From Dyella sp. A6 (GTDB lineage Bacteria; Pseudomonadota; Gammaproteobacteria; Xanthomonadales; Rhodanobacteraceae): a stretch of 64,000 bases of DNA. The DNA lies in contig NZ_CP132911.1 of assembly GCF_036320485.1 (NCBI RefSeq), positions 3,162,001 through 3,226,000 on the forward strand, written 5' to 3'. Made by a program: the position numbers and the translations under genes. The notes beneath the pieces are model-generated. The model searched no databases. It saw only the letters and a program-made list of their open reading frames with translations, and was not told the DNA's origin. Below are positions 1-8,102 of this stretch, piece by piece. Each line of letters opens with the position of its first letter. Position 1 is the first letter of the stretch.

Positions 1-1
1 T

Positions 2-1276
2 CTCGCACTGCTGCCCTGGCTCACCCTGCTGCCCTACCTCTACCTCGGGCGCAGCCGCTTCCACGGCTATGTGGACCTGCATCGCCGTCATCGCCGCCAG
101 CTGGACCTGGCCCGCTCCGAGGCGATCCAGCCGCCGCAACACATCCTCGAACGCTACGGTGCGCTGTCCACCATGCTGGACACGCCCTTCCATCCCGGCC
201 AGGCGCTGCGCCTACTGGTGGACGGTGGCGCCACCTTCACCGCCATCCTGGCAGCCATCGCACAGGCCGAGCACAGCGTACTGGTGCAGTTCTTCATCAT
301 CCACGACGACGGCCTGGGGCGCCGCATGCAGCAGGCCCTGCTGAAGCGTGCGGCCGCGGGCGTGAAGGTGTGTGTGCTGTACGACGGCATCGGCAGCTAC
401 GCCCTGCCCCATCGCTACGTGGAAACCCTGCGTGCCGGTGGCGTCGCCATCCACCCCTTCGCCACCCAGCGACGGCACAACCGCTTCCAGGTGAACTTCC
501 GCAACCATCGCAAGATCGTGGTGGTGGACGGCGCCATCGGCTACGTCGGCGGACTCAATGTCGGTGACGAATACCTTGGCCAGAAGCCGCCACTGGCACC
601 CTGGCGCGATACCCATATGGAACTGCGTGGGCCGGCCGTGGGCGAGCTTCAGCGCAGCTTCGCCGAAGACTGGCACTGGGTCACCGGCACCCTGCCGCCC
701 CTGCACACACCGCCGCTGGGCCAGGGCAGCGCGCACACCCTGATCGCCGCCACCGGGCCGGCCGACCGGCAGGAAAGCTGCTCGCTGTTCTTCGTGACCG
801 CGATCCAGGCCGCGCGCCAGCGGGTGTGGCTGACCACGCCCTATTTCGTACCCGACAGCGCCGTGATGGCCGAGCTGCGGCTGGCGGTGTTCCGCGGCGT
901 CGATGTACGGGTACTGATCCCGTCGATCGCCGACCACACCACCGTATTCCTGTCGTCCACCCTGCACGCGCGGGATGCCGTGCGCGCCGGCATCCGCATG
1001 TTCCGCCACCACCCCGGCTTCATGCACCAGAAGGTGTTGCTGGTGGACGACGACACCGCCGCGGTCGGCAGCATGAACATGGACAGCCGCTCATTCCGGC
1101 TGAACTTCGAGGCCAGCGCACTGAATGTGGACCGCGGTTTCGCCGCCGATGTGGACGCCATGCTGCGCAACGACTTCAGCCACGCCGTCGAATTCGACGA
1201 GAGCGAATACGACCATGCGCCATGGCGGCGACGGCTGGCCATGCACCTGGCACGCCTGTGCGACCCGATCCTGTGA
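2..1276 (+). CDS. cls: Cardiolipin synthase, 5' end cut by window edge
   Basis: Phospholipase D superfamily enzyme that makes cardiolipin from phosphatidylglycerol at the inner membrane. The frame is open from the first bases, and the leading residues are a hydrophobic stretch (LALLPWLTLLPYLYL) that fits the second N-terminal membrane segment, so the start lies upstream of the window. Two HKD motifs are present: HRKIVVVD near position 510 and HQKVLLVD near 1025, the latter followed by the usual GSMNMDSRS segment. The C-terminus is complete. There is no operon partner in the window. Confidence 0.93.
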   Translation, partial: LALLPWLTLLPYLYLGRSRFHGYVDLHRRHRRQLDLARSEAIQPPQHILERYGALSTMLDTPFHPGQALRLLVDGGATFTAILAAIAQAEHSVLVQFFIIHDDGLGRRMQQALLKRAAAGVKVCVLYDGIGSYALPHRYVETLRAGGVAIHPFATQRRHNRFQVNFRNHRKIVVVDGAIGYVGGLNVGDEYLGQKPPLAPWRDTHMELRGPAVGELQRSFAEDWHWVTGTLPPLHTPPLGQGSAHTLIAATGPADRQESCSLFFVTAIQAARQRVWLTTPYFVPDSAVMAELRLAVFRGVDVRVLIPSIADHTTVFLSSTLHARDAVRAGIRMFRHHPGFMHQKVLLVDDDTAAVGSMNMDSRSFRLNFEASALNVDRGFAADVDAMLRNDFSHAVEFDESEYDHAPWRRRLAMHLARLCDPIL

Positions 1277-1407
1277 GCGCATGGGCGTGGCTGCCCACAG
1301 CCGCTGGAAGCCGTTGTCACGCGAATGACCCGGGCTGATTGACGACAGCCGCACTACCCCCGAAAAATGCATCGCCCGCAGCAGCAGCGCCACCCCGAGG
1401 ATCGCAC

Positions 1408-2028
1408 GTGAAACTGATCGGCATGCTGGATTCACCCTATGTGCGTCGAACCGCGATCTCGTTGCGGCTGCTCGGCCTTCCCTTCGAGCATCAGCCGCTC
1501 TCGGTATTCCGCACCTTCGCGGCCTTCGAGAAGATCAACCCGGTGGTGAAGGCGCCGACGCTGATCTGTGACAACGGCGAAGTACTGATGGATTCGGGCC
1601 TGATCATCCAGTACGCCGAGGCGCTGACCCGGCCGCGCTCGCTGTTTCCCGACGACCCCGAGATCCTGCAGCACGACCTGCACATCATCGGGCTGGCGCT
1701 GGCCGCCACCGAGAAGAGCGTGCAACTGGTCTACGAACGTGAATTGCGGCCACCGGAGAAGCGGCATCACCCGTGGGTGTCGCGGGTCACCGGCCAGTTG
1801 CTGGCCGCCTGCCGCGAACTGGAACAGGCCTTCGCCCGCAGCAAGCCACCAGTCGAGAGCGCGACGATCCGGCAGGCCGGCCTGACCGCTGCGGTCGGCT
1901 GGCACTTCGCCCAGCAGATGCTCCCCGGCGTGATCCCGCCCGAGCACTACCCCGCGCTTGCCGCCTATTCGGCCGCGGCCGAGGCATTGCCCGAGTTCCG
2001 TGCCCTGCCGCACACCGCGGCAACGTAA
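1408..2028 (+). CDS. Glutathione S-transferase family protein
   Basis: About 206 residues, the usual GST length. The N-terminus (VKLIGMLDSPYVRR) is a thioredoxin-fold start with the serine-containing SPYVRR turn typical of bacterial GSTs related to YfcF/YfcG-type proteins. A 'VVKAPTL' cis-proline segment and 'DSGLIIQYAE' (glutathione gamma-glutamyl contact) follow. I chose the GTG at 1408 because GAGG lies 7 bases upstream. A longer TTG start at 1339 adds a low-complexity Ala/Pro extension with no GST character. Substrate unknown. Confidence 0.85.
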   Translation: MKLIGMLDSPYVRRTAISLRLLGLPFEHQPLSVFRTFAAFEKINPVVKAPTLICDNGEVLMDSGLIIQYAEALTRPRSLFPDDPEILQHDLHIIGLALAATEKSVQLVYERELRPPEKRHHPWVSRVTGQLLAACRELEQAFARSKPPVESATIRQAGLTAAVGWHFAQQMLPGVIPPEHYPALAAYSAAAEALPEFRALPHTAAT

Positions 2029-2064
2029 GGGATCACCCGTCTGCAGCCCCATGCTGGCAATGCC

Positions 2065-2826
2065 TCAACGCGTCTTGTGCACCAGCTTCACCGGACTGTC
2101 GATCGCCGCCACCACGCCATCGGGCAGTGGCGCGGGGCGATGCCCCAGCCTGGCCAGGCCGGTTGCGTCGATCGCCGGTCGCAGCGCCGGAAGATTGGAG
2201 GCCTCCGGATTGCCGAAGCTGTCATAGGCATGCAGCATGAAGGAAATCGGGATCAGTACATGTGAAATCACCGGCGTGCCGGCCACCATGATCGGCCTGG
2301 CCCGCCAGCGCTCCAACGTATGCACCGCCTGATAGACGAACATGCGCGCCGGGCGTCCTTCGGTCGTCAACGCCCGCACCAGCTGCACATGGTCCACCCG
2401 GCCATCCGTTTCGACCGTCGCCTTCAGCAGCAGTCTCGCTTCGCGCCGTTGACTGATCATCTGCCGCGGGAAGCCCGGCGGGTCCCGCCGCGTGAAATAA
2501 GGGCCGGTGCAGATGTACCTCACCGACACGTCGTATTTCCCGTCCGCGGCCGGCGTGCCCAGCAGGCGCACATACAGCCAGGTTGTCGTCGCCACCGTGC
2601 GGCTACCCTCCCGCGCCGGCAGGAACGACAGGTTCGACAAGCTACGCTGGATCAATGCCGTGAACGGCGCCGACAGCTTGACCATCGGCTGGACCGACTG
2701 CAGGTGGCCCTGCGCATCCACGCTTACCTGCACCGCAATCTCGGACGACTGAACATCCCGCACGGCCGCATGGCAGGGCAACAGCACCAGCAGTGCCAGC
2801 CAGACCGACGTCATGATGCTCTTCAT
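2065..2826 (-). CDS. Periplasmic protein with TonB-C-like repeats
   Basis: 253 residues with a clear signal peptide (MKSIMTSVWLALLVLLPCHA). The mature part contains two stretches resembling the C-terminal domain of TonB: about residues 30-90 (IAVQVSVDAQGHLQSV, then a phe-leu-pro-ala segment) and about 120-190 (LLLKATVETDGRVDHVQLVR, then ERWRARPIMVAGTPV). The pattern 'beta strand, D-x-G-x-v, w-x-f/a-P' is the TonB/TolA-C signature. A perfect AGGAGG at 2833-2838 fixes the start at 2826; the open frame upstream of it is not coding. The role is unknown, with energy-transduction or envelope binding as possibilities. Confidence 0.75.
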   Translation of the reverse strand: MKSIMTSVWLALLVLLPCHAAVRDVQSSEIAVQVSVDAQGHLQSVQPMVKLSAPFTALIQRSLSNLSFLPAREGSRTVATTTWLYVRLLGTPAADGKYDVSVRYICTGPYFTRRDPPGFPRQMISQRREARLLLKATVETDGRVDHVQLVRALTTEGRPARMFVYQAVHTLERWRARPIMVAGTPVISHVLIPISFMLHAYDSFGNPEASNLPALRPAIDATGLARLGHRPAPLPDGVVAAIDSPVKLVHKTR

Positions 2827-2873
2827 CAGCGTCCTCCTGTCATCCATTCCAGTCCGCCGGCATCCGGCAAGGC

Positions 2874-3263
2874 CTACTTGCGCCCGGACAGCCGCCGCTT
2901 CCAGTCGCCACTGCACAGTGCCCAGGCAACGTATACACCGATCGCCGCGCCCAGCAACTCGAACAGTACGCGCATACCGATATGGTCCGGGTCGTGCACC
3001 GTCGCCAGCTCGGCCTGCAGCAGCTGCAGCGACTGCAGGCCGGAGGTGTAATTGAAGTAGAACAGGTTCCATACGTCGCCACTGGCCGTCAGCACCAGCG
3101 TCACGAAGTACGACCAGCCGATGCGCTTGGCGTCGTTCCAGTGGTTGTGCCTGCCGATGACGTGAAACAGCAGGTACAGCAGCACGCCCGCCAGCAGACT
3201 GATCGCTCCGGCCTCGAGGCCACCGAGCAGACCGAAGGCCATCCACGACTGGTTGTATTGCAT
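2874..3263 (-). CDS. Small inner-membrane protein, unknown function
   Basis: 129 residues with three likely transmembrane segments: about 8-34 (LGGLEAGAISLLAGVLLYLLF), 49-68 (YFVTLVLTASGDVWNLFYF) and 97-115 (VLFELLGAAIGVYVAWAL). I do not recognise a named domain. It lies 47 bases upstream of the TonB-C-like gene on the same strand and may be cotranscribed with it. Confidence 0.6.
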   Translation of the reverse strand: MQYNQSWMAFGLLGGLEAGAISLLAGVLLYLLFHVIGRHNHWNDAKRIGWSYFVTLVLTASGDVWNLFYFNYTSGLQSLQLLQAELATVHDPDHIGMRVLFELLGAAIGVYVAWALCSGDWKRRLSGRK

Positions 3264-3304
3264 TCCCGCCCCCTGTGCTGCCGATCCGGCGATGACTGCC
3301 CTGC

Positions 3305-3322
3305 GCGCTAGACTAGACTAGC
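3305..3322. promoter_or_regulatory. Near-palindromic CTAG tract between divergent genes
   Basis: The sequence GCGCTAGACTAGACTAGCG contains three CTAG tetramers in 14 bases and two overlapping TAGACT -10-like hexamers on the + strand, with AGTCTA/TAGTCT on the other. It lies 26 bases before pncA and about 42 bases before the divergent membrane-protein gene. It could be a promoter or operator core, but no convincing -35 box accompanies it. Confidence 0.25.
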
Positions 3323-3347
3323 GTCTCCAACCGCTTTCCACACGCCC

Positions 3348-3992
3348 ATGCCACATACCACGCACGAACGCGCCGCACTGATCCTGGTGGACGTGCAGCC
3401 GGACTTCATGCCCGGCGGTACGCTGGCCTGCCACGAAGGCGACGTCATCGTGCCGGGCATCGACCAGTTGCTGCAGCGCCGCCTGTTCCGCCACGTGGTC
3501 GCCACCCAGGACTGGCACCCGGCCGGCCATGTTTCCTTTGCCAGCACGCACGACGGCAGTGCACCGTTCCAGCAGATCGAGCTGTACGGCCAGCCGCAGA
3601 CACTGTGGCCGGACCACTGCGTGCAGGACACGCCCGGTGCTGCGCTGCACCCGGCCATCGACTGGTCGTGCGCCGACCTGATCCTGCGCAAGGGCAGCGA
3701 CCCGCGCGTGGATTCCTACAGCGGCTTCCGCGAGAACCATGGCCCGGCAGGTACGCGTCCCGCCACCGGCCTGGCCGGCTGGCTGCGCGATCGTGGCGTC
3801 GACACCGTCTATGTCGCCGGACTGGCACGCGACGTCTGCGTGCTGTGGACCGCGCAGGACGCCGTGGCTGCAGGCTTCCGCGCCCATCTGCTGTGGGACC
3901 TGAGCCGGCCGGTCGCACCCGGTGGCGACGACGCACTGCGCAACACGCTGCGCGCGGCGGACATCGGCGTGCTGGAATCCGGCGCACTCTAG
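3348..3992 (+). CDS. pncA: Nicotinamidase / pyrazinamidase
   Basis: Cysteine hydrolase that deamidates nicotinamide to nicotinate in NAD salvage. Length is 214 residues, normal for PncA. The catalytic triad is visible as Asp15 (LILVDVQPDFMPGG), Lys115 (LRKGSDPRVDSYSGF) and Cys164 (VAGLARDVCV). The metal-binding Asp and two His are in TQDWHPAGHVSF. The start at 3348 places the conserved first strand at the expected distance. Confidence 0.95.
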   Translation: MPHTTHERAALILVDVQPDFMPGGTLACHEGDVIVPGIDQLLQRRLFRHVVATQDWHPAGHVSFASTHDGSAPFQQIELYGQPQTLWPDHCVQDTPGAALHPAIDWSCADLILRKGSDPRVDSYSGFRENHGPAGTRPATGLAGWLRDRGVDTVYVAGLARDVCVLWTAQDAVAAGFRAHLLWDLSRPVAPGGDDALRNTLRAADIGVLESGAL

Positions 3993-4091
3993 CCCCTCGG
4001 GAAGACGGGCGGCGGCCGTACCGATCAGGTATGGTCGAGAACCGGCGGGTCGCGTACCTGCCGATCACCAGGCCGCGTCACAGGGGACGTT

Positions 4092-5429
4092 ATGTGGGCT
4101 TATTACGTAGCACTCGCGCTGCGGAGCAGCGGGCGCAGCAAGGCACTGACCGCGCTGGTGATCGTGCTGCTGGCCTTCGGGGTATCGGCCTGCATGGTGT
4201 CCTACGCCGTGTTCCGCGCCACCACCAGCGACCCGCTTCCCGCCAAGTCGTCCCGACTGTTCGTGCCGCAGATCGACAACTTCGGTCCGTCCTACACCTG
4301 GCAGAACGAACCGCCGGATACGCTGAGCTACATCGATGCGGTCGCACTCTGGAAAGCGCGAAAAGCACGCCGGCAAACCCTGCTCTATCCCGCGATATGG
4401 CAAGTGGAATCGGTGGATCAGACCACTCCGGTCATGTCGATGCATGGCGATGCGGTGACCGCCGATTTTTTTCCCATGTTCGACGTGCCTTTCCGCTATG
4501 GCAGTGGATGGACACCACATGACGATGCGCAGCACGCCAGTGTGGTCGTGATCAGCAGGCATTTGAACGAGAGGTTATTCCACGATCAGAACAGTATCGG
4601 ACAGGAGATCCAACTGGATGGGAAGCTGTTTCGGATCATCGGCGTGCTGGATCGGTGGAATCCAAGGCCACGCTTCTACGATTTGGGCAGTTTTGGAAGC
4701 AATAGCAACCACGCATTCGACAATGCAGGGGACATCTATATTCCATTCACCCGCGCGACCGACATGAAGAAGGACAGCACATCGACCTCGGGCTGCCCGA
4801 CGAAGTCAGGACAGATGGATACGTCCAACTGGGGCGCCTATTTGAACAGCGAATGCGACCGGATCGATGCCTGGGTGGAGCTTGCGACACCCGGTGGCGT
4901 GCAGCGCTATCGTGAATTCCTTCGCAACTATGCCGAAGAACAACAGCATCTGGGCCGTTTCGCGTGGTCGCCCAACGTACGCCTACGCAACCTGATGCGC
5001 TGGATGACGCACCTGCAGGTCACGCCGAGAGCATCCACATTGTCCATGCTTGTGTCCGCCAGCTTTCTTCTGGTCGTTCTGGTCAATGTCATTGGTCTGA
5101 TGCTGGCTCGATTCATGCGCCGCGCACCGGAAATCGGCATTCGCCGTGCACTTGGGGCGTCACGCGCGGCGATCTACCGGCAGTTCCTGGTTGAAGGTGC
5201 CACCATGGGCTTCGTCGGCGGCATGCTCGGGGTAGCGCTGACAATGCTGGGGCTATGGGGCATCGGAGGGTTGTTCGAGTCGAAGATAGCGCGCCTTGTG
5301 CACGTTGATGCTTCCCTGCTCTCGCTGACAGTCGTAGTGGCGGTGATCGCCACGGTGATATCCGCGCTGTACCCGACATGGCGCGCGGCACAGACCCAGC
5401 CCGCCTGGCAAATCAAGATCAACAACTGA
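4092..5429 (+). CDS. MacB/FtsX-type ABC transporter permease
   Basis: 445 residues. One N-terminal membrane helix (about 18-38) is followed by a large periplasmic MacB-PCD-like domain, then a C-terminal FtsX domain with three helices (about 318-340, 372-395, 410-430). It carries the cytoplasmic signature 'EIGIRRALGASR' near residue 340. AGGGG just upstream supports the ATG. Such permeases export macrolides, lipoproteins or peptides with an ATPase and a membrane-fusion protein, but neither is adjacent here. The substrate cannot be inferred. It is followed after 10 bases by a second permease. Confidence 0.85.
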   Translation: MWAYYVALALRSSGRSKALTALVIVLLAFGVSACMVSYAVFRATTSDPLPAKSSRLFVPQIDNFGPSYTWQNEPPDTLSYIDAVALWKARKARRQTLLYPAIWQVESVDQTTPVMSMHGDAVTADFFPMFDVPFRYGSGWTPHDDAQHASVVVISRHLNERLFHDQNSIGQEIQLDGKLFRIIGVLDRWNPRPRFYDLGSFGSNSNHAFDNAGDIYIPFTRATDMKKDSTSTSGCPTKSGQMDTSNWGAYLNSECDRIDAWVELATPGGVQRYREFLRNYAEEQQHLGRFAWSPNVRLRNLMRWMTHLQVTPRASTLSMLVSASFLLVVLVNVIGLMLARFMRRAPEIGIRRALGASRAAIYRQFLVEGATMGFVGGMLGVALTMLGLWGIGGLFESKIARLVHVDASLLSLTVVVAVIATVISALYPTWRAAQTQPAWQIKINN

Positions 5430-5439
5430 GGGCTCCGCC

Positions 5440-6699
5440 ATGGCGTTTTCCCGGGCCTACATGCAATTGCGTCCGATCATCGTCGCACTGGGCCGGCACA
5501 AAGTCGCCACGATGCTCATCGTGTTGCAGGTGGCATTGACCCTGGCGGTGACCTCCAACGCGCTTTTCATTGTCGCAACCCGCATCGTCCACCAGTCCCG
5601 CGCCACGGGTACCGACGAGGCCCATCTTTTCGTCATCCGCAACAAGTGGACGATCGGCCAGAGCACAACCCTGATCCATGCCGACATTCGTACCGATCTG
5701 CATGCATTGCGCCATGTCGCAGGGGTCCGTGACGCATTTTCGAGCAACGACTTCCCGCTGGCGGGCTATGGTGAGAGCGGCATATCGACACGCTTGAAGG
5801 TCAAACCTGACCAGGCGAAGCGGCCACAGTTCGCCATGGTCTACGCTGCCGACGTACATGCCATCGACACCCTTGGTGTTTCGCTGATTGCGGGGCGCAA
5901 TTTCCGCCCTGACGAAGTCGGTTCGATCGGCCCCGACGGCACGCTGGCCTCGCCGGACATCATCATCACGCGCAGTCTGGCCCGCAAGCTCTTTCCAGAT
6001 GGCCATGCACTAGGTAAAACGGTCTATCTGCCAGGCGGACCGACCACCATCATCGGTATTGTCGACAGGCTACAGGGGCCACTCAGCGTGACACGGTCTT
6101 CCGATGGAGACAGCGTGCTCGTCCCCGCACACTATATCGACCCGGCAGGTGTGGTGTATCTGATCCGTACCGCCCCCAAGGCGGCCATGGGACCCGTCAT
6201 CACTGCAGCACTGAGAGCCCTTCAAAGCCGCAGCGGACTACGGATCATCGACCCGGAAAGGGGCATTGTCACGATGTCCGAAGCACGTGCGCACGCCTAC
6301 GCCACCGACCGCAACGTAAGCCTGCTGATGAGCATCCTCAGCGGAATGCTCCTGCTGGCGACCGCCGGCGGGATTGTCGGATTGAGTAGCTTCTGGGTCA
6401 GCCAGCGACGCCGGCAGATCGGCATCCGCCGCTCTCTCGGTGCCTCAAGTGGCGACATCCTGCGCTACTTCCATGTAGAAAATTTCCTGATCGTCAGTGG
6501 CGGCATCTTTCCCGGCGTAGTGCTTGCGGTGCTGGCAAACCTTGGCCTGATGAAGGCCTTTTACCCGATGAACCGCATGCCGCTCTCCATACCCCTGCTC
6601 GGCGCACTGCTGCTGTGGGTACTCGGCCAGCTGGCCGTATGGGGACCGGCCCGCCATGCGGCCAGAGTGCCGCCCGTGGTGGCGATCCGCGCCGATTGA
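5440..6699 (+). CDS. MacB/FtsX-type ABC transporter permease, second copy
   Basis: 419 residues with the same architecture as the upstream gene: N-terminal helix about 24-46, periplasmic domain, C-terminal three-helix FtsX domain carrying 'QIGIRRSLGASSGDIL' near residue 327. It starts 10 bases after the first permease and is surely cotranscribed with it. The two are divergent in sequence and probably form a heterodimeric permease. The end meets a convergent small gene. No nucleotide-binding subunit is present in the neighbourhood. Confidence 0.85.
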   Translation: MAFSRAYMQLRPIIVALGRHKVATMLIVLQVALTLAVTSNALFIVATRIVHQSRATGTDEAHLFVIRNKWTIGQSTTLIHADIRTDLHALRHVAGVRDAFSSNDFPLAGYGESGISTRLKVKPDQAKRPQFAMVYAADVHAIDTLGVSLIAGRNFRPDEVGSIGPDGTLASPDIIITRSLARKLFPDGHALGKTVYLPGGPTTIIGIVDRLQGPLSVTRSSDGDSVLVPAHYIDPAGVVYLIRTAPKAAMGPVITAALRALQSRSGLRIIDPERGIVTMSEARAHAYATDRNVSLLMSILSGMLLLATAGGIVGLSSFWVSQRRRQIGIRRSLGASSGDILRYFHVENFLIVSGGIFPGVVLAVLANLGLMKAFYPMNRMPLSIPLLGALLLWVLGQLAVWGPARHAARVPPVVAIRAD

Positions 6700-6721
6700 A
6701 CTGCCACGGAATCCGCCCGGC

Positions 6722-6910
6722 TCAGGCATCGTTCTCCGCTGACACACTGGCGTGCGGCTCGCCGTCCACGTCGACCGTCACCTGCACGGTGATCGGCCGG
6801 CAGCACACCTGGCAGTCCTCGATGTAGCACTGCGCGCCTGCGGAGGCGTCGAGCAGCAGCTCGATGCGTTCGCCGCAGTAGGGGCATGCCATTTCGGCTG
6901 GGGTGAGCAT
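6722..6910 (-). CDS. CPXCG-motif cysteine-rich protein
   Basis: 62 residues beginning MLTPAEMACPYCGERIEL, with 'YIEDCQVCCRPI' in the middle. The paired CPYC and CQVC knuckles define the small CPXCG cysteine-rich family, a likely zinc ribbon of unknown role common in gammaproteobacteria. GAGG lies 9 bases upstream of the ATG at 6910, which favours it over a longer start 24 bases earlier. Confidence 0.8.
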   Translation of the reverse strand: MLTPAEMACPYCGERIELLLDASAGAQCYIEDCQVCCRPITVQVTVDVDGEPHASVSAENDA

Positions 6911-6979
6911 GTGCACGAACCTCGCGCCAAACACCAGTGGGCGCGGCTATACTCGCGTTCTCCGCGTGGATGGATTGTC

Positions 6980-7255
6980 ATGGCTGAGCGTATTTTCGAC
7001 CGCTACCGCGTCCATTCCGGCGCGACCCTGGAGGGTTCGCGCTATACCGCATGGCTGGCGGTCACCCCGCTGGAGCGCGGTTTTCCGGTGTACTACGCGA
7101 TCTGCGAGAACCGCAGCTTCCGCCGGCAGGAGACCGCCGAACGTGCGGCCACCTCGGCACTGGACGCCGTGATGGCGCTGGAAGAAGACGGCACCCCGGT
7201 GTTCCCGATCGACTACGCCGGCCCGGACGACGACGCCCCCGTCGCCACGGAGTGA
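6980..7255 (+). CDS. Conserved hypothetical protein, 91 aa
   Basis: A soluble acidic protein starting MAERIFDRYRVHSG, without a signal peptide or a recognisable catalytic motif. The reading frame and codon use match neighbouring genes. It ends one base from the convergent HAD gene. I do not recognise the family. The upstream gap with the divergent CPXCG gene is only 69 bases and must hold both promoters. Confidence 0.6.
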   Translation: MAERIFDRYRVHSGATLEGSRYTAWLAVTPLERGFPVYYAICENRSFRRQETAERAATSALDAVMALEEDGTPVFPIDYAGPDDDAPVATE

Positions 7256-7256
7256 C

Positions 7257-7976
7257 TCAGGCGCTGGCGCGCTTCGCCAGCTCGGCCACCGCCGCCGGAA
7301 TGCCGGCGGCCGCTTCCACCGTCAGCATGCGATGGGCATCGTCCTGGCCTAGCCCGTGGTCCAGCTCGTGCGACCAGGTCACGTGATAGGGCATGTGCAC
7401 GCCCCAGCCTCCCAGGCGCAGCACCGGTTCGATATCCGAGCGCAGCGAGTTGCCGACCATCGCGAACTGCCCGGGTTCGAGTCCGAACTCGCCCAGCACG
7501 CGGCTGTAGGTGGCACTGTCCTTTTCCGAGACGATCTCGATGCGGCCGAACAGCCCGGCCAGGCCCGACTGGCGCACTTTCTTTTCCTGGTGGAACAGGT
7601 CGCCCTTGGTGATCAGTACCACCGCGTACTCGCGTGCCACCTGCTCCACCGCCTCGCGGATGCCGGGCAGCAGGTCCACCGGATGCTGCAGCACCTGCTT
7701 GCCCAGCTCCACCAGCCGGTGGATGTCGGCGACCGAGATGCGCTCGCCGGTGACCGCTATGGCGGTCTCCACCATCGACAGCGTCATGCCCTTGGCGCCA
7801 TAGCCGAACAGGGCCAGGTTGCGCCGCTCGGTGGCCAACATGCTGGCGTGGACCTCGGCATCGGCCAGGTCCACATAGCGCCCCACTATCGCGGCGAAGG
7901 CATCATTTGCCTGACGGTAGTAGTCCTCGCTGTGCCACAGGGTGTCGTCGCCGTCGAAGCCGATCAGTCGGAGCAT
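7257..7976 (-). CDS. HAD-superfamily hydrolase
   Basis: 239 residues. HAD motif I is FDGDDTLWHSED (nucleophile and acid Asp at about 8 and 10). Motif II is VLITKGD and motif III/IV is 'KVRQSG...MVGNSLRSDIEP'. The helical cap between motifs I and II makes it a subfamily IA/IB-type phosphatase acting on a small phosphorylated metabolite. The ATG at 7976 places motif I at the N-terminus. Substrate unknown. Confidence 0.85.
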   Translation of the reverse strand: MLRLIGFDGDDTLWHSEDYYRQANDAFAAIVGRYVDLADAEVHASMLATERRNLALFGYGAKGMTLSMVETAIAVTGERISVADIHRLVELGKQVLQHPVDLLPGIREAVEQVAREYAVVLITKGDLFHQEKKVRQSGLAGLFGRIEIVSEKDSATYSRVLGEFGLEPGQFAMVGNSLRSDIEPVLRLGGWGVHMPYHVTWSHELDHGLGQDDAHRMLTVEAAAGIPAAVAELAKRASA

Positions 7977-8038
7977 GGGTAGGTGCCGTTGTGTCGGGGC
8001 CGGCAGCATAACCCACACGCGGCCGGCCACAGATCGCA

Positions 8039-8066
8039 AGCGACCCCGCCATGAGACGGGGTCGCT
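8039..8066 (-). terminator. Hairpin downstream of the GH3 glucosidase gene
   Basis: A perfect 10-bp stem (AGCGACCCCG / CGGGGTCGCT) with an 8-base loop lies 37 bases after the glucosidase stop codon and before the HAD gene. There is no U-run on either strand, so it is either a weak intrinsic terminator or a 3' stabilising structure. Confidence 0.5.
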
Positions 8067-8102
8067 CGTCGATACGCTTTTGCCGACAACCCGCGGCGGG
8101 TG

